Source: Diaporthe sp. PMI_573 (lineage: Eukaryota > Ascomycota > Sordariomycetes > Diaporthales > Diaporthaceae). Taken from it: a DNA stretch of 64,000 nucleotides. Made by a program: the position numbers and the translations under genes. Below, piece after piece: positions 12,366 to 23,412 of this stretch (the first letter of the stretch is position 1; every line of letters starts with the position of its first letter). The stretch is taken from NCBI GenBank assembly GCA_021399435.1, contig JAJTUP010000032.1:124001-188000 (forward strand). The letters run 5' to 3'. Under the pieces are notes generated by a model. That model ran no database searches. It was given only the letters and a program-made list of their open reading frames with translations, and was not told the DNA's origin.

Positions 12366-12447
12366 AGAAAGGCGGGATTTAACCCACGCCCTCTATATTC
12401 CTATTACAAACGATAGCTTAGCGCGCGACCAACTGCGCCACGGGCCA
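12366..12447 (-). pseudogene. tRNA-like relic with intact A box and damaged B box
   Basis: On the minus strand an A-box/D-arm sequence (TGGCGCAGTTGG, flanked by GCGC/GCGC pairing) is followed about 45 bases later by a T-arm-like GGGTTAAATCCC. Compared with the B-box consensus GGTTCRANTCC this lacks one base in the T loop. The anticodon region contains TTTGTAA, which would suggest threonine (TGT), but the surrounding five-base stem does not pair cleanly. The acceptor stem ends also do not pair. A functional tRNA is unlikely; a decayed tRNA or tRNA-derived element fits better. Confidence 0.4.
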
Positions 12448-12838
12448 AATCGAGCCGATATATGTGATGTACATGGACGCAGCTCAAATCCTGATTTGGT
12501 TTGCCGGAAATGGACACGGCTGTGCATCCAAGGCATTTCAATTACGTCGATCTCTGCACTCCATGTTTGACGAGGAGCTTCTATTGACCCTGTTCAGGGT
12601 TGCGGGAGCCAATGTCAACTGGATGTATCAGACCTCTTGGCAGTCAGTCACTCCAAGGATTGACTCAGCAGGAGGAGGGCCTTCGTCGTGTCTGGATACC
12701 CCAAGAGATAGGCACACCCGAGATATCTTTCAGTCAACATTTTGGATCTTTCCTCTACCTGCAGTGCCCTAGTGAGCGACTGATCCAATGGACAGGCTCA
12801 GGGATGCAAGAAGAACATAAAATAATTCATTCACATGA

Positions 12839-13760
12839 CTCACTCGACCCACATTGCTGTCGGATAATCTGCCATGATGATACTCGTATGCTTCACACGA
12901 GAGTCCTCGGCGCACTTGTCCGTGATATAGAGATTCATATGCTGCCGTTTTCCATTGGCATAGTCCTTCGGGTAGTACCTGGCACTGAATGTTGGTGTCA
13001 GTTGACACGGAGCCACCCAGAATTGCTCGCGCTTCGCCAATTCTCCTGCCCGGTCGGAGTTGTGCTTGTCAATATACTTGCCTATGAGGATGGGGTCCTC
13101 CATGTTGTATAAAGATTCGTCGTAATCCTTCCAGGATTCCCATCTCTCGTTGGGCCCCCACGTGTATCGTTCAAAGAAACCGTAAGCGCGGTTGGTCGGC
13201 TTCTATTTGCCCTTGTCAAGGTACCAGAAGATGAATATACCGACGTGCTTTGTCGTTTCTGATGGACGCCAGGGTCGGGAGACCCGCACTTCCTGTCGGT
13301 TTGGCAATTGCCTTGTACTGGAAGTAATATGAAATCATGTCCCAGAAGGTGTTGGTTTGATCCTGAGTCGCTGGACTGTCTCTAGTTATTTCTCCTGTCT
13401 GAATGGATCCCTGACGAAGCTGAAGTATGAATGATTCGCGTGACCCCGCTGTCTCTTGGTAAGAAGGCATCAAACGGACCGCAACAACTTGTGGTGTCTC
13501 CGATGCCACGTGGACCTTTCATCCATGGCACATCAAACTTCGAGGGTCCGTGGTAAGGCCAGAAGAGCTTCTCCTGCGACTCATTGCCGGAATTATCCTT
13601 GAAGAGACGAATGTCAAAATATCGGATGCCCAACTTGCACTGCTATTAGAAATCCAAATCTCAGTTCCTAGATCTATGGCCCACCACCACCATCGAATGT
13701 CGCCGAGTCACGAGTTCCTGGCAAATGAAACCATGATATGGGCTTATTCGCCATTAGGTT
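12839..13760 (-). pseudogene. PI-PLC-X-like phosphodiesterase pseudogene
   Basis: Remnant of a phosphatidylinositol-specific phospholipase C-like protein, readable in pieces from three frames. In order (minus strand) they show LPGTRDSAT near 13715 (family motif PGTHDSA), GIRYFDIRLF near 13630, an HGP motif, TFWDMISYYFQYKA near 13340, and a long C-terminal frame from 13190 to 12843. Damage includes at least two frameshifts (near 13500 and 13240), adjacent TAA-TAG stops at 13643-13648 where a QQ pair is plausible, and a TAG at 13203-13205. The expected catalytic histidine of the PGTHDS motif is Arg (CGT, 13710-13712). No splicing scheme I tried restores one frame. The family assignment rests on motifs read by eye. 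Confidence 0.6.
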
Positions 13761-14309
13761 TCGGCCACACTGTGTCTTTCAGTCAACTGTGTATTGGTCT
13801 GTCTACTGTCTGCTCAGCTTCCGACTTCTCTTCCCTGAGCTCGTATATAAAGTCAGCAGCGGCTTTGTATATTTACTCGTGCTTCTCTAGTAGAGGTACC
13901 TTTTCAGGGACGTCAGTGGACGAAGGGTAATAAGCACTTCAAGGGGCAACCCGCCGGCCAATTTCTTTGTCACTGTCTTGAGACCAAGCTTTCCCGGAGG
14001 AAAGAGGTACTGGGCTCTGCACCTTTAGGGCTGGAATTTGGCTGTATTACGTTGTCAGATTCTGCCGTGTCAATTATCAGGGCTCCATACTCGATTATTC
14101 GGTTGTTCTGCAAGACCAAGATCACCGAGCCCCAGACTTGGTGTGCCTAGATAGTTTGTAATCAAGCTGGCCATAAGGAAACAGGTGACACATCCCCTTA
14201 TTGCCTTCCGAGCCAATATCTGCCACTCGTCGGGGGGGGGGGTTTACTAGTAGGTGATCATATAACTGCAGAGCCCCGAGAAATCTTGTACTTGTTTTCT
14301 ACCAAATCT
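13761..14309. other. Intergenic
   Basis: AT-richer spacer with a poly-G run near 14231-14241. No gene seen. Confidence 0.6.
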
Positions 14310-15526
14310 TTACGCCTTAGACAATGCCTGCTCTCTTTCCCTGCCTATGTACTTGATGTTCTTGTTTTCAATGCCAAACGTCATTAGCAGTGCCACACCA
14401 GCAGCTACAATAGGAAAGATATACGTATTGCGGAGGGCGATCATATATACTTGGCGAAGTTGGTTGTACAGCTCTTCAGAGCCCGCCAGTACACGAAGGT
14501 TAGAAGCGCCGGCATGGATGAGGGCCTCACCCGAAATGGACGGCGTTATAGCTCTTGCGGAGGCATTGAGTTGATTGAGAAATATGGTCTGGCCGATGGA
14601 AAGGCTCAGCGCGCTGTGAGCGAATCGTCAGATACTTGAATTCAGTTCCATCGGTGAAATTTACTTACGCCCCAAGCTGAAACATAAACTGGCATGCCGC
14701 TATGACTTGGTTAGTGTCAAAACCTCTTTCCGGGCTCGATGGGCATTCAAATACCGTTTCCAGTTGGCACATTGTCCTCCCTATACACGTCAGTGAATGC
14801 CCGAGGGCCGATGAGAATGGCATACATACGTCAAGACTGCTTGGACAATTGTATAAGGTATGTTGATTGATATGCCAGTTCCGACGCCACAAACAACGAG
14901 AAATACCGCCCATAGTGCGGTGGGAGTACTCAAACTGAACATCAGGAACAAGCCGGACCCAATCATTCCCACAGCAGTTCCGAAAATGATGAATGGAAGC
15001 TATAGGTTCGGGTTAATTTTGCCGGGTTTGTATCAACAGTCGCCAGCGACTCACATAGTATCCGAATGTAGTGACTAAAGCACCTGAAAGAACCACCGCA
15101 AAGATCTGTGGTATTGCCAGGGCCAGAAATTGAACTCCGCTTTGCGTAGCTGTCGATTCCTTCACGGCTTGAAAGTAAATGGGAATATAGTATCCATACT
15201 ACCGACATGTTAGGCACCCAGATTACCGTTCCTGTCAAAGTGAAGGTGTGACGAACCACATAGGAGGGCATGGAGAAGAAAAAGCTGAAAAGGACAGCTG
15301 CAAGCATTGACCGCTGTCTAAGAAGCCACAGGGGTAACGTGGCGTCCAGTCCCTGTTTCCACTGCACGATAGCAAACAGCACCAGGACGAGAGGGAAAGC
15401 TACCAGTAAACCAATGACCGTAGGAGAGTTCCAAGCCATGGACTGACCACCCCACTGGAGAGCCAGAAGGATACATATAACAGCCGCTATTATGAAGAGG
15501 GACCCCAGTGGATCCAGTTTGAGCAA
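14310..15526 (-). pseudogene. C-terminal half of an MFS exporter (14-TMS drug transporter type), 5' truncated
   Basis: Six exons on the minus strand can be joined without any stop: 15526-15257, 15198-15055, 14999-14830, 14780-14755, 14699-14669 and 14613-14310. All five introns are 49-58 bp with good sites; the first has a CTAAC branch. The product is 314 residues starting at the conserved LKLDPLG that follows transmembrane segment 6 in fungal drug-efflux MFS proteins. It then shows LLALQWGG, YYIPIYFQAVK, GTGISINIPY and EDNVPTGN. The C-terminus looks complete (ENKNIKY, stop at 14310). An acceptor with branch site (CTAACCTTCCGCCAAAAG) lies just before 15526, so an upstream exon once existed. 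Only about 200 bp separate this from the P450 relic and they encode no membrane segments. The first half of the transporter is missing, so function is unlikely. Confidence 0.75.
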
Positions 15527-15724
15527 CTTTTGGCGGAAGGTTAGTAAGTCGAAGGCTGTATTTTGCGAGCTTTTTGGAATTTATTCATGAAACGCATCTC
15601 TACATGATGATGCTCCTCGCAAAGGATCTGGCAGAAATTAAATAACAGAAAAATGACGCGAGGAAACCATGCAATCTTGTTGGAAAACTTTTGAGAAGTT
15701 TCCAATCGCTTCCCGGGGCTGTCA

Positions 15725-17548
15725 TCATCTTCTCCTCATGCGGATTTCTATGGGATGTTTCGGCATTGAGATACCAAACCCATAGTTACGGGAGCCGAAG
15801 TCAAATTTATCCGTGATAAGTTCGATGTCGAACTCGTTGCTTAATAAAGCAGTGGAGAAAGCCATGACGTTCTTAGCTAGGAAACGTCCTGGGCAGACTA
15901 AGTGGCCACCTACGAAGAAGGATGTGAGCTTCTTCATCAGAAATAGGATTTCACGGTTTACCTACCTCCATATGGAATCCAGGAGCCTTCCAGCCCCTTC
16001 ATTGAAACGTAAGCGCCCCCATCTGGGGTTTCGTGGTGAGGTGCCCCGGGTGCAAGCTTGCTTGGTCCGCTGGAGGGATCAACTGGATTTATAAGGAATC
16101 TCTCAGCCCAAAAGGTGTCCAGTGGATATAAACCTCCTTTAGTGTTCCAAAATTCATTATCTGTATGGGCCATGTGAGAGTTGACGAGGCCAAGTTCGCC
16201 CCTCGGAAGCCAGAATTTCCCTAATGAAACGTCTTCAAGTGGCGAGCTGACTATTGTAAATGTGTGGACGTAAAGCCGAAGCGTCTCTGCGTAGATGGAA
16301 GAGAGAATTGGACTGTTGGATAGCTCTTTCAGGTCAATATCCGCAAGTGATCCCTACCCGAGCCTTGAGAAGACATCTTTTCGAACACGATTTGTAAGCT
16401 CTTCATTTTGAGCGACGTGTATTAACATCAGCGCCGATGCTGCAACAATGTTGGATAGTGATCTAGTTGGCAATTAGCAGGACAGCTCTATCCATGAATA
16501 CATACAACTTACGCCCAGGCAACTCCGAGGTCGCCGGCTGCTAAGCTGTCTTCGTCCTGGAGCTTATAAAGAGCCTCCTGACGCTGCCCATCCACTCTGA
16601 ACCCCAGAAGGGGTCCCCGTCACCATCGGGATCAATGCTAGACTCAGTATAATGCTCTCTTGCGTTTGCATACCATCGCTTGAAATGCGAATGGAGTCGT
16701 CGTCGGACCGCATACGCCTTGGGAATGATGAGACTTGGTACGCCCTTAGCGAGTAGCGGAAACCAATGTTCAAACTCGAACAGATCATCCATAAAGGTCG
16801 GGTTGAGGCGAACAAGGTTGGGTCCAAAGATCGCATTGATGATAGATAGTCCTACAGTGTGATGCATGAAGTCATGGACGTTTTTGATTTCGATCCACCC
16901 TTGATTCGTTGCGTCAAGATGTTGCATTTGTGATATGAGCGATCTTCTGAATCTTTGAAGCTTGGGGTCGAACCCTGGTCCTGTCAAAGCTTTGTCAATC
17001 CCATTACTTAGAATACGGTGTATGCGTTTCTGTGGTAAGACGTGACTGCCGGGATAGGGCTTTGGGAAGGGACCTGAATTATCCGCAGCGTAGAGGGACA
17101 GAGTCTTTTCGGACATCCCGAACATGTATTTACATGCGAAGACGTGCACCTTTCCGGCACACATTGTTGCTGACTGTCTCCAGATCTCTTTGATTGTTTC
17201 ACGGTCTTGAAACAGGTATATATCGCAATGTGGGAAAATAGCAATTCTTGACGAAGTCAACCAGCCAGCAAAGCACCTATGATCATCAGCACCCATGGCC
17301 ATATAATAAGAAGGCCTTACTTACGTGGCACGCTGCAGAAAGCTCCTAGTGTCCCATAGTAATTGCAAGGCGATGCCTAGATAAGGGATACAAGATGGGT
17401 GCTTGGGGGGAATTCGCTGCCTTCCAGGGTCCGTATTGACATGATGCCATCCACGCACTTCGCATGCGTAGTTGACTACAAGAGCGCTGCTGACGACAAA
17501 GACCGCTATGATGACAAGTGTCATAGGTTCAGCAACGGTCAAAAGCAT
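15725..17548 (-). pseudogene. Cytochrome P450 pseudogene (CYP7/CYP8-like)
   Basis: Nearly complete P450 on the minus strand, broken twice. The start is ATG 17548 with an N-terminal membrane anchor (LVIIAVFVVSSALVV). Introns are recognisable at 17277-17324, 16463-16512 and 15910-15965. The I-helix region, the ExxR motif (ETLR, near 16280), and the heme loop (PYGGGHLVCPGR, split by the last intron) are present. The loop resembles fungal P450s annotated as cholesterol 7-alpha-monooxygenase-like. Damage is a one-base frameshift just after the ATG codon at 16589-16591 and an in-frame TAG at 16354-16356, where a Gln codon would fit. Apart from these the protein is well preserved, so inactivation may be recent. 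Sequencing error is the alternative for the frameshift but less so for the stop. Confidence 0.78.
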
Positions 17549-18417
17549 GCTTGTGTCTGTTGAGGTCAACCTCAAAGAGATAGAGTATTGTAGATGTTGA
17601 GCTTCGGAGATAGCACGAGTACAATCAGAGAAAAAGTAATGACTCTTATATTCAAGTTTCAATTGCCCCCTACCATCCAAATGTACGGCGACAGCCTTTG
17701 AAATACATTTATCAAGCAGCCTTTAGCGGCGCAGCCTTTCGTAGGTATTTGCCTTGGTCATCAATCGCATCAATGAACAATTCGTGCCCTCTTGTGCGCA
17801 ATAATGCGCCTCAGGAATCGGGCCGTGGACCGTACGTACACAGTGTGCACACGATTTGGCTCGATGTATGTAATTGATACGGATTCTGCTGAGTATGCGA
17901 TGCTTCATTCCTACACCCACACCCACCCAAGATTGTCTTGTACCTTTCAATAATAGGTTCACGATGTTAAGTAGCCACTTTGGGGCCGAAACCCAAGATG
18001 GCACTGGCATAAAACCACGGTGTCTCATCTCGATGTATCTAGTACTCCATTCGAATACTTCTGCATCAGCTCATGCAACCCAGGTTCCATATCTGACATG
18101 TCTTGCTCTTCTGATACTATGTACATGAACGTACTTACAGGGGCCTTCGGGTCGGCGGGTGGGAAAAGTAATGGAGATGTTGGCTCGGCACCAGTCATCT
18201 GGTCGAGTGACACAATCTTGGTCCTTTTGTCTCATCGTGTAACCAGCCTCCGGCCAAACTTGCGCAAGTCAAATTTAGCGACTGTAATGACCTGCCTTTC
18301 TCGCACGTCCTCATCCACACCTCTCCCTATGCTCTTCTCGCTCGCAACCAGCTCAAACGTTTGGGCTCGACAAGCTGCCGCCGCCTCTTGGCCAGAAACC
18401 TTGAACTACCGGTCGAG
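17549..18417. other. Divergent promoter region between two P450 loci
   Basis: About 870 bp between the P450 relic (minus) and the intact P450 (plus). Contains the orphan exon-like segment described separately. I see no palindromic regulator site that I would name. Confidence 0.5.
18139..18198 (-). other. Orphan first-exon-like segment with consensus donor
   Basis: A 20-codon frame from ATG 18198 ends exactly at a strong donor (GTAAGTACG from 18138). The peptide is Pro-rich and hydrophilic, like the start of many fungal MFS transporters. No matching second exon is visible downstream. It might be the stranded first exon of the truncated transporter at 14.3-15.5 kb, but that is speculation. Confidence 0.25.
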
Positions 18418-20164
18418 ATGCTGAGACCCATCATACTCTCGGCCACTGCTCTGCTGGTCACCTACCTTTATAACAGGCTACGATACAAACGCTTCCAGCA
18501 ACACGCCAAGCTACCACAAGTGCCATCCAGTCTGCTGTTTGGCCACCTGAAGGCTCTCGATGAACTGATCAAACGCGGCGCAGCGGACCGTCATCCAGGT
18601 ACCTCACGAGCATCCTCTGACTCCTTCGTTCGTTGTCTAACTAACCCGCAATCAGACGTCATGTTTTCCGAGATGCATGAATCACTCGGTCGACCGCCGC
18701 TGATGTCTGTTGATCTCCGGCCTGTCAATCGCCCCATGGTGGTCATCAGCTCCTATGAGGTCGCCGAACAAGTCTCAAAAGCCTGGCCCAAGTTCCCGAC
18801 TAGCATTCCGAAAACGGACCTCAGTTATATGCTGCATCTCACAGGGCCTACTTCTATCCTTCACGTACATGGAGATGAATGGAAGGCACTCCGTAAGAAA
18901 TACAACCCGGCTTTCGCTCCGCAACATCTTATGACGCTTTTGCCACGTATTCTCGACAAGATCCCGAACTTCATCCAGCACCTCGATGCCTTGACCCAGA
19001 CTGGGAAGGAATTCTCCCTCGTTACGCTTGCCACAAACCTTGCTTTCGATATCATTGGCGCCGTGGTTCTGGACGTCGACCTTGAAGCTCAGCCGCTGGA
19101 CCTTTCACAACAGGGTGAGCTGGTGCGCCTCTACGTTGAGCTGTACAGCGCGTATTGGGATGATAAGGCCAATTTTCCCTGGTGGCTAATTCCCAAAACC
19201 GAAATGAAGCGCCGTCGTCTCGGTAAACGCATCAATCTGCTTGTCAAAGACATAATCCGCGCCAAGCACGCCGAACAGAAGGCCCAAGGAGAAAACCACT
19301 CGCGCAGTATCCTGTCTCTTAGCTTACAGGACAGCAACCATCTTTCCCCAACACTCTTGGACGAAACATGTGATCAGATCAAAACGTTTCTGTTGGCAGG
19401 TCACGACACTGCAAGCATCACAATCTCCTGGGTGTTCTACTGGCTCACACGTACACCACACGCCCTCCGTGCTGTTCGTGAGGAACTTGACGGCCTTCTC
19501 GGGAAAGCAAGAGACCCGGAAGCGATACGTGCTAAGCTTCTTTCACCTGATGGACCGGAACTCGTACGCAAGATGTCCTACATATCCGCAGTAGTCAAGG
19601 AGGCGTTGCGGTTACACCCACCCGCAGCTACGGCGCGTTCTGTGAAGCAAGGGACAGGCTTCCAAGTCCGCGCACCAGACGGCAATAACTACTGCCTTGA
19701 CGACACGATCATTTACAACTGTGAAGGTCTAATACAACGTGATCCAGGTGTTTATGGGGAGTCGGCATACTACTTTAAGCCGGAGCGTTGGTTGGACAGC
19801 GCCAGTGATTCCAGCATCCCATCTGGTGCTTGGAGACCGTTTGAACGGGGACCGCGGGGTTGCATTGGACAGGATTTCGCCATGATTGAGATTCGCATCA
19901 TCATTGCTGTAATTGTCCGTCGGTATGATTTCGTCAAAGTTGGGCTCGGCGAGCTAGACTTGGATGGAAAGAATCAACCAACAGTCGATAAGAACGGCAT
20001 CCTACTTAGCCGGTCGGAGGTTTACAGTGTGAGTTGCCACATGTCTTATATTATACGAATCCAAGCTGCTGTGATATAGAAGCTAATACGGTGCCACTTA
20101 GACACGACAGGTAAATTCTAAGCCGGTGGATGGAATGAAGATGAAAGTTCAGATGGCCCTATGA
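18418..20164 (+). CDS. Cytochrome P450 monooxygenase (CYP59/StcS-like), intact
   Basis: Intact microsomal P450 of 538 residues. Exons are 18418-18598, 18656-20028 and 20102-20164. Introns of 57 and 73 bp have consensus sites (CTAACTAAC branch in the first). ATG 18418 gives an N-terminal membrane anchor (IILSATALLVTYLY). Motifs: oxygen-binding I-helix AGHDTAS (A308 to S314), ExxR as EALR (E376-R379), FKPERW, and the heme loop FERGPRGCIG with cysteine 463. Overall it resembles CYP59-type enzymes such as StcS/AflN of sterigmatocystin/aflatoxin pathways, but no polyketide synthase or other pathway gene is nearby, so the substrate is unknown. It is the only intact enzyme in a neighbourhood of dead genes. 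Its other possible role is detoxification. Confidence 0.87.
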
Positions 20165-20864
20165 AAGGCTTCCTTAGTTCGCCATGAGGCATGGTGTCCC
20201 TCCCCCCCCCCCCCAAGTATTGATAACATTTGGGCTCACACCATTGGGGTAAGAGGACAGGGTCGATTTAGATTTCCAATAAAGAGAATTCTCAAATTTA
20301 TACGATCATGAGGAAAGAAACCGCGTACTAAGTAGTTCAGTTAGACTTACGGTTAGCGCTTCATTGCGGCGTGAAGCGGGCGTGACCTTCATCTGTTCAA
20401 CAATAAATCGTGGCAAACGACTACCGTCGCCACAGCATTCCCACTTTCAAGGCCTGAAAAGAGACTCGCCCAGACAACGTGACAAACTCTTCAGGAGCAC
20501 TTTAGAAATACAGCCAGGCTCAGTGCTGGCGGTGGCCAAATTGTATTGTGGTCCCTGCATAGGCATGCTCTTCCTCCACTGTTCTCAAAAACCTGATGTA
20601 CCGAACCTAACGCGAAAGTGATCGGCTTTGCCCATCCACCTCTCCGATCAACAACGATACTACTAATTTCCAAGACTCCTAAATATTTGAATGGCGTGAC
20701 TTAATTCATGCCAATTATAAGTCGTGAAGCTCAACACCCGAATGCACTTAACGCTGCGACGTCACCGTAGCAGTATGCGCCGGGTAGCGTGGAATTCTCA
20801 CCTCACTTCTTTGCGGCTGTGACGGTAGGGAGTCGGTACCCCGGGCCTTTTTCAGCTGCGTGTG
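20165..20864. other. Intergenic with poly-C run
   Basis: AT-richer spacer with a C homopolymer near 20202-20216. No gene recognised. Confidence 0.55.
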
Positions 20865-21546
20865 TTAGTCATCATTAATTGAGTCAAGTTCTGTATAAGT
20901 CCTCAACTCGGTCGACTGTGTGGCATTTCTGCCACCTTTCCCTCCCAGGAGTGTTCTGAGCTCAGTCAGGGTTGCGCGAGGGACCTTGGGTAGTTGATTT
21001 CGCACTCCGTCTGAGCTCTGAGGCAGCTTGGGCTCATTACTGTCGAAGGCCGTGGTAGAGCCGTTTTGTCGCCTGTAGCGCATGTTCCAGTAGCGCCGGA
21101 TGGTCGTCCAGGAAGTTGATGACGCTTGCTTGAGAGTAGACATTCCGAAAAGGATAAGTCGCGTTCTTACCTGACGTTGTGACTGCAAAGTAGGCATTTA
21201 CACTTGCCTGCACGGGATTTCATTAGATTAAGCACAATGACGAGCCATCATAGCGCGATCACCGTGGCCGCAACAGACAGGTCTGAGGCTCGGGTCAGTT
21301 TACTTCTATACGGGAAACATGTGTATGTGGCTTACAGTCATCGGGTCCTACGGACCTAGTGATCCATAAACGTGTGTAGAGCCGGGAGGCTATGGCGATG
21401 GTCATCAGTGGGAAGGTAACTCCCAGGACAGCCCTGCCAACCGGAGCAAGTGAGTAGGGATTTTCGAAGTCCGGCGTAACGCCAGGGGGCGGAGGGATCG
21501 CGGGAATGGTGGCAAGAATCGATGGGTCGCTTGGAATTTGACCCAT
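20865..21546 (-). pseudogene. SAT4/Pth11-type fungal membrane protein with internal deletion
   Basis: Only the two ends of a seven-transmembrane SAT4-family protein are visible. The N-terminal exon begins at ATG 21546. It shows a Pro-rich start, the first transmembrane helix (VLGVTFPLMTIAIASRLYTR) and the family signature GPDD just before a GTAAGC donor. After a CTCAG acceptor the frame resumes as YLSVAATVIAL, the start of helix 2, and meets a TGA. The stretch from about 21190 to 20865 encodes a hydrophilic C-terminal tail (ending TELDSINDD) of the sort that closes these proteins. Helices 3 to 7 are absent: too little DNA lies between. SAT4-like proteins include Pth11-like receptors, but this copy cannot work. 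Confidence 0.55.
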
Positions 21547-22173
21547 TTTCTCTCCGGTCTCAGGCGCTGGTGTGGAGTTGCAGAATGTAAGAAGAAGAGG
21601 GAATGGTAAGGTATCAGTGATTCGCCCTCGTTGATGGAATGGCTCGATACAGGATTTAATGCTCACAAGAGGTCAGCGGGAAGAGGATGCATTGATATGT
21701 CTCGATGCGCCTCTCGGCCGAAAAGTCGCTGGGGTATTAAGTCTTAGTCACGGAGGACATCCTTCCATCTGCAGGCGTCAACCTTCAGCCTTACTCTGCC
21801 ATTGCTTCGGGGGCACTTGATGGTGGAGGATTGAGGAGCTGTACCGGGCGGCTCGCGGTATGTATGGACTATTTGTATTCTTTGAGTTCCTCTACTAAGC
21901 TGGAACGGCAATGAGTGTCCTATAAGGACAAGGAACAATGTGTCTTATCGACGATAACAGTGAGATTCGCTATGCAAGGCTTTAAATAGTGACTTTCCAA
22001 TCTTCTGCAAACCAGTGCTCTGTTAGATGCCACTACTTTGCACTATAAGTGTTAGTGTTGAGCCGTGCCTATTCGCGCCAGCGCTGTTGACAAGCTCTCA
22101 ACCTTGAAATGGACCGTCAAGGTCGAAGCTATCGCGAGACACGAGCTCTAGTCTGACGCCGTCAAGCACCGTC
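21547..22173. other. Intergenic
   Basis: No gene recognised. Runs into the repeat boundary at 22174. Confidence 0.5.
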
Positions 22174-22225
22174 AAAGTGCCTTCGCCATGTGACTCAGGC
22201 CTTCGAACAAATATTGCCCAACAAT
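22174..22225. repeat. Repeat boundary copy A
   Basis: The sequence AAGTGCCTTCGCCATGTGAC and the following TCAGGCCTTC...ATTGCCCAA recur at 28860-28903, next to a second AT-rich tract. Between the copies C to T differences occur (TTCGCCATG against TTTGCTATG), plus a small indel. This copy is the less mutated one. Confidence 0.55.
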
Positions 22226-22460
22226 ACTAATAGTAGTAGGCTTAGAATATAATTATAGTATATAGCCTAGAAAACATAAATAGCTTTATAATAGCTATAT
22301 AGACAAGGCTAGTAAGAACTACTTCTAGTAGTGCTATAGACTAGAAAGTCGGGTAATTAGTTATATAGCAAAGACTAAAATAGTCTCAACACAATCCCTT
22401 TATAAAATGTAATAATCCTACAGCTGTAGTCCAGTCGATACCTCTTTTCCTTAACATCTA
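22226..22460. repeat. AT-rich, TA-dinucleotide-rich tract (RIP-like relic)
   Basis: About 235 bp of very AT-rich sequence full of TAGTA, TATAG and CTATA motifs, in sharp contrast to the surrounding GC-rich DNA. No frame survives. Loss of CpA/TpG with gain of TpA is the usual signature of RIP acting on repeats, so this is probably the residue of a transposable element. Confidence 0.5.
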
Positions 22461-23412
22461 TATTGATATACACTCACATAAGCTCCCAAGAAAACCATTA
22501 CTAAGTTGGCCGATGGGTCAGGGAACAGGTGCCAGGCAAACGTGTGGCACAACCATGGTGGTCAGCAGAGCCATTCCATGACAGACCTCCGCCTTGAAGC
22601 CTTGACCGGCTCATCGGTCGACTGTGGGGGCTGAGACCAGGTGCCCAAGGATTTCTGCATCCCTTGCTATGATGGCCTCAACAACCTACCAGGCCATCAT
22701 CGCCTATTTTGGTCCACGCTTCGCTGCAGGACTGTAAAGTAGCACGGTCGCTCTGGTACCAGTCAGTCGGGTTCCGTTGGAAATGTCATGACCCGTTGCA
22801 GCGATGAGATGCCTGGCAATGGTCGGCTCGCTGAGAGGTTGAACAGGGACAAGAAAGTAGCAACCGGCTGGCTGGACGGGGCGGTTCTGAGGCCGTTCTA
22901 GAAGGAGCCTCGGACCCACTGCAGTTGCCCCAGGTTCCAGGGCGGGTCCTGTACTTGCGTTGTCTCGGACTGTCTTTCAGTCGGTCTCACGCTAAACAGC
23001 ACGCTCCCCTTGGACACAGTCCCTAGCCGAGCCGAGCACATCACCGGGCTCCGTCGTGGTATTCTGAGGCGACACGTGCAAGACTTGAGCACCTCAATTT
23101 CAAGACCAGAGTGGCTGTCCATTGGTCTCTAGGCTTCTCAAAGCTTGCTCGCTCAGTGACCGGCCAACATACCTACGTACCTAATAGCCACTACCCAACT
23201 CTAACAGCCGGTAGCGAGCACAAGATCGCCACCACTCTCCCACCCAACACGCGCCGTCTCACACTTGACGATCGCGCCATTTCCCATGCTCACATTTTGT
23301 ATATAAATTCTACTGTCCCCCACCCACCAGTGCCCTCTTTCACTTCCCTCTTGGCATGCCCTCCATTCTTTTCCCCCCTCTCCCCTTCCCGCAAAGCCGA
23401 CACCCCACCACC
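22461..23412. other. Intergenic with possible promoter
   Basis: Normal-composition DNA. A TATA-like TATATAAAT near 23299 and a CT-rich stretch at 23335-23395 precede the small gene candidate at 23413. Two minus-strand frames (22704-22919, 22898-23122) look weakly coding but have no recognisable family. Confidence 0.4.

Noticed and set aside
22704..23122. Two adjoining minus-strand frames that look weakly coding
   Set aside because: Some protein-like stretches, but no family, no clean splice between them and no start context.
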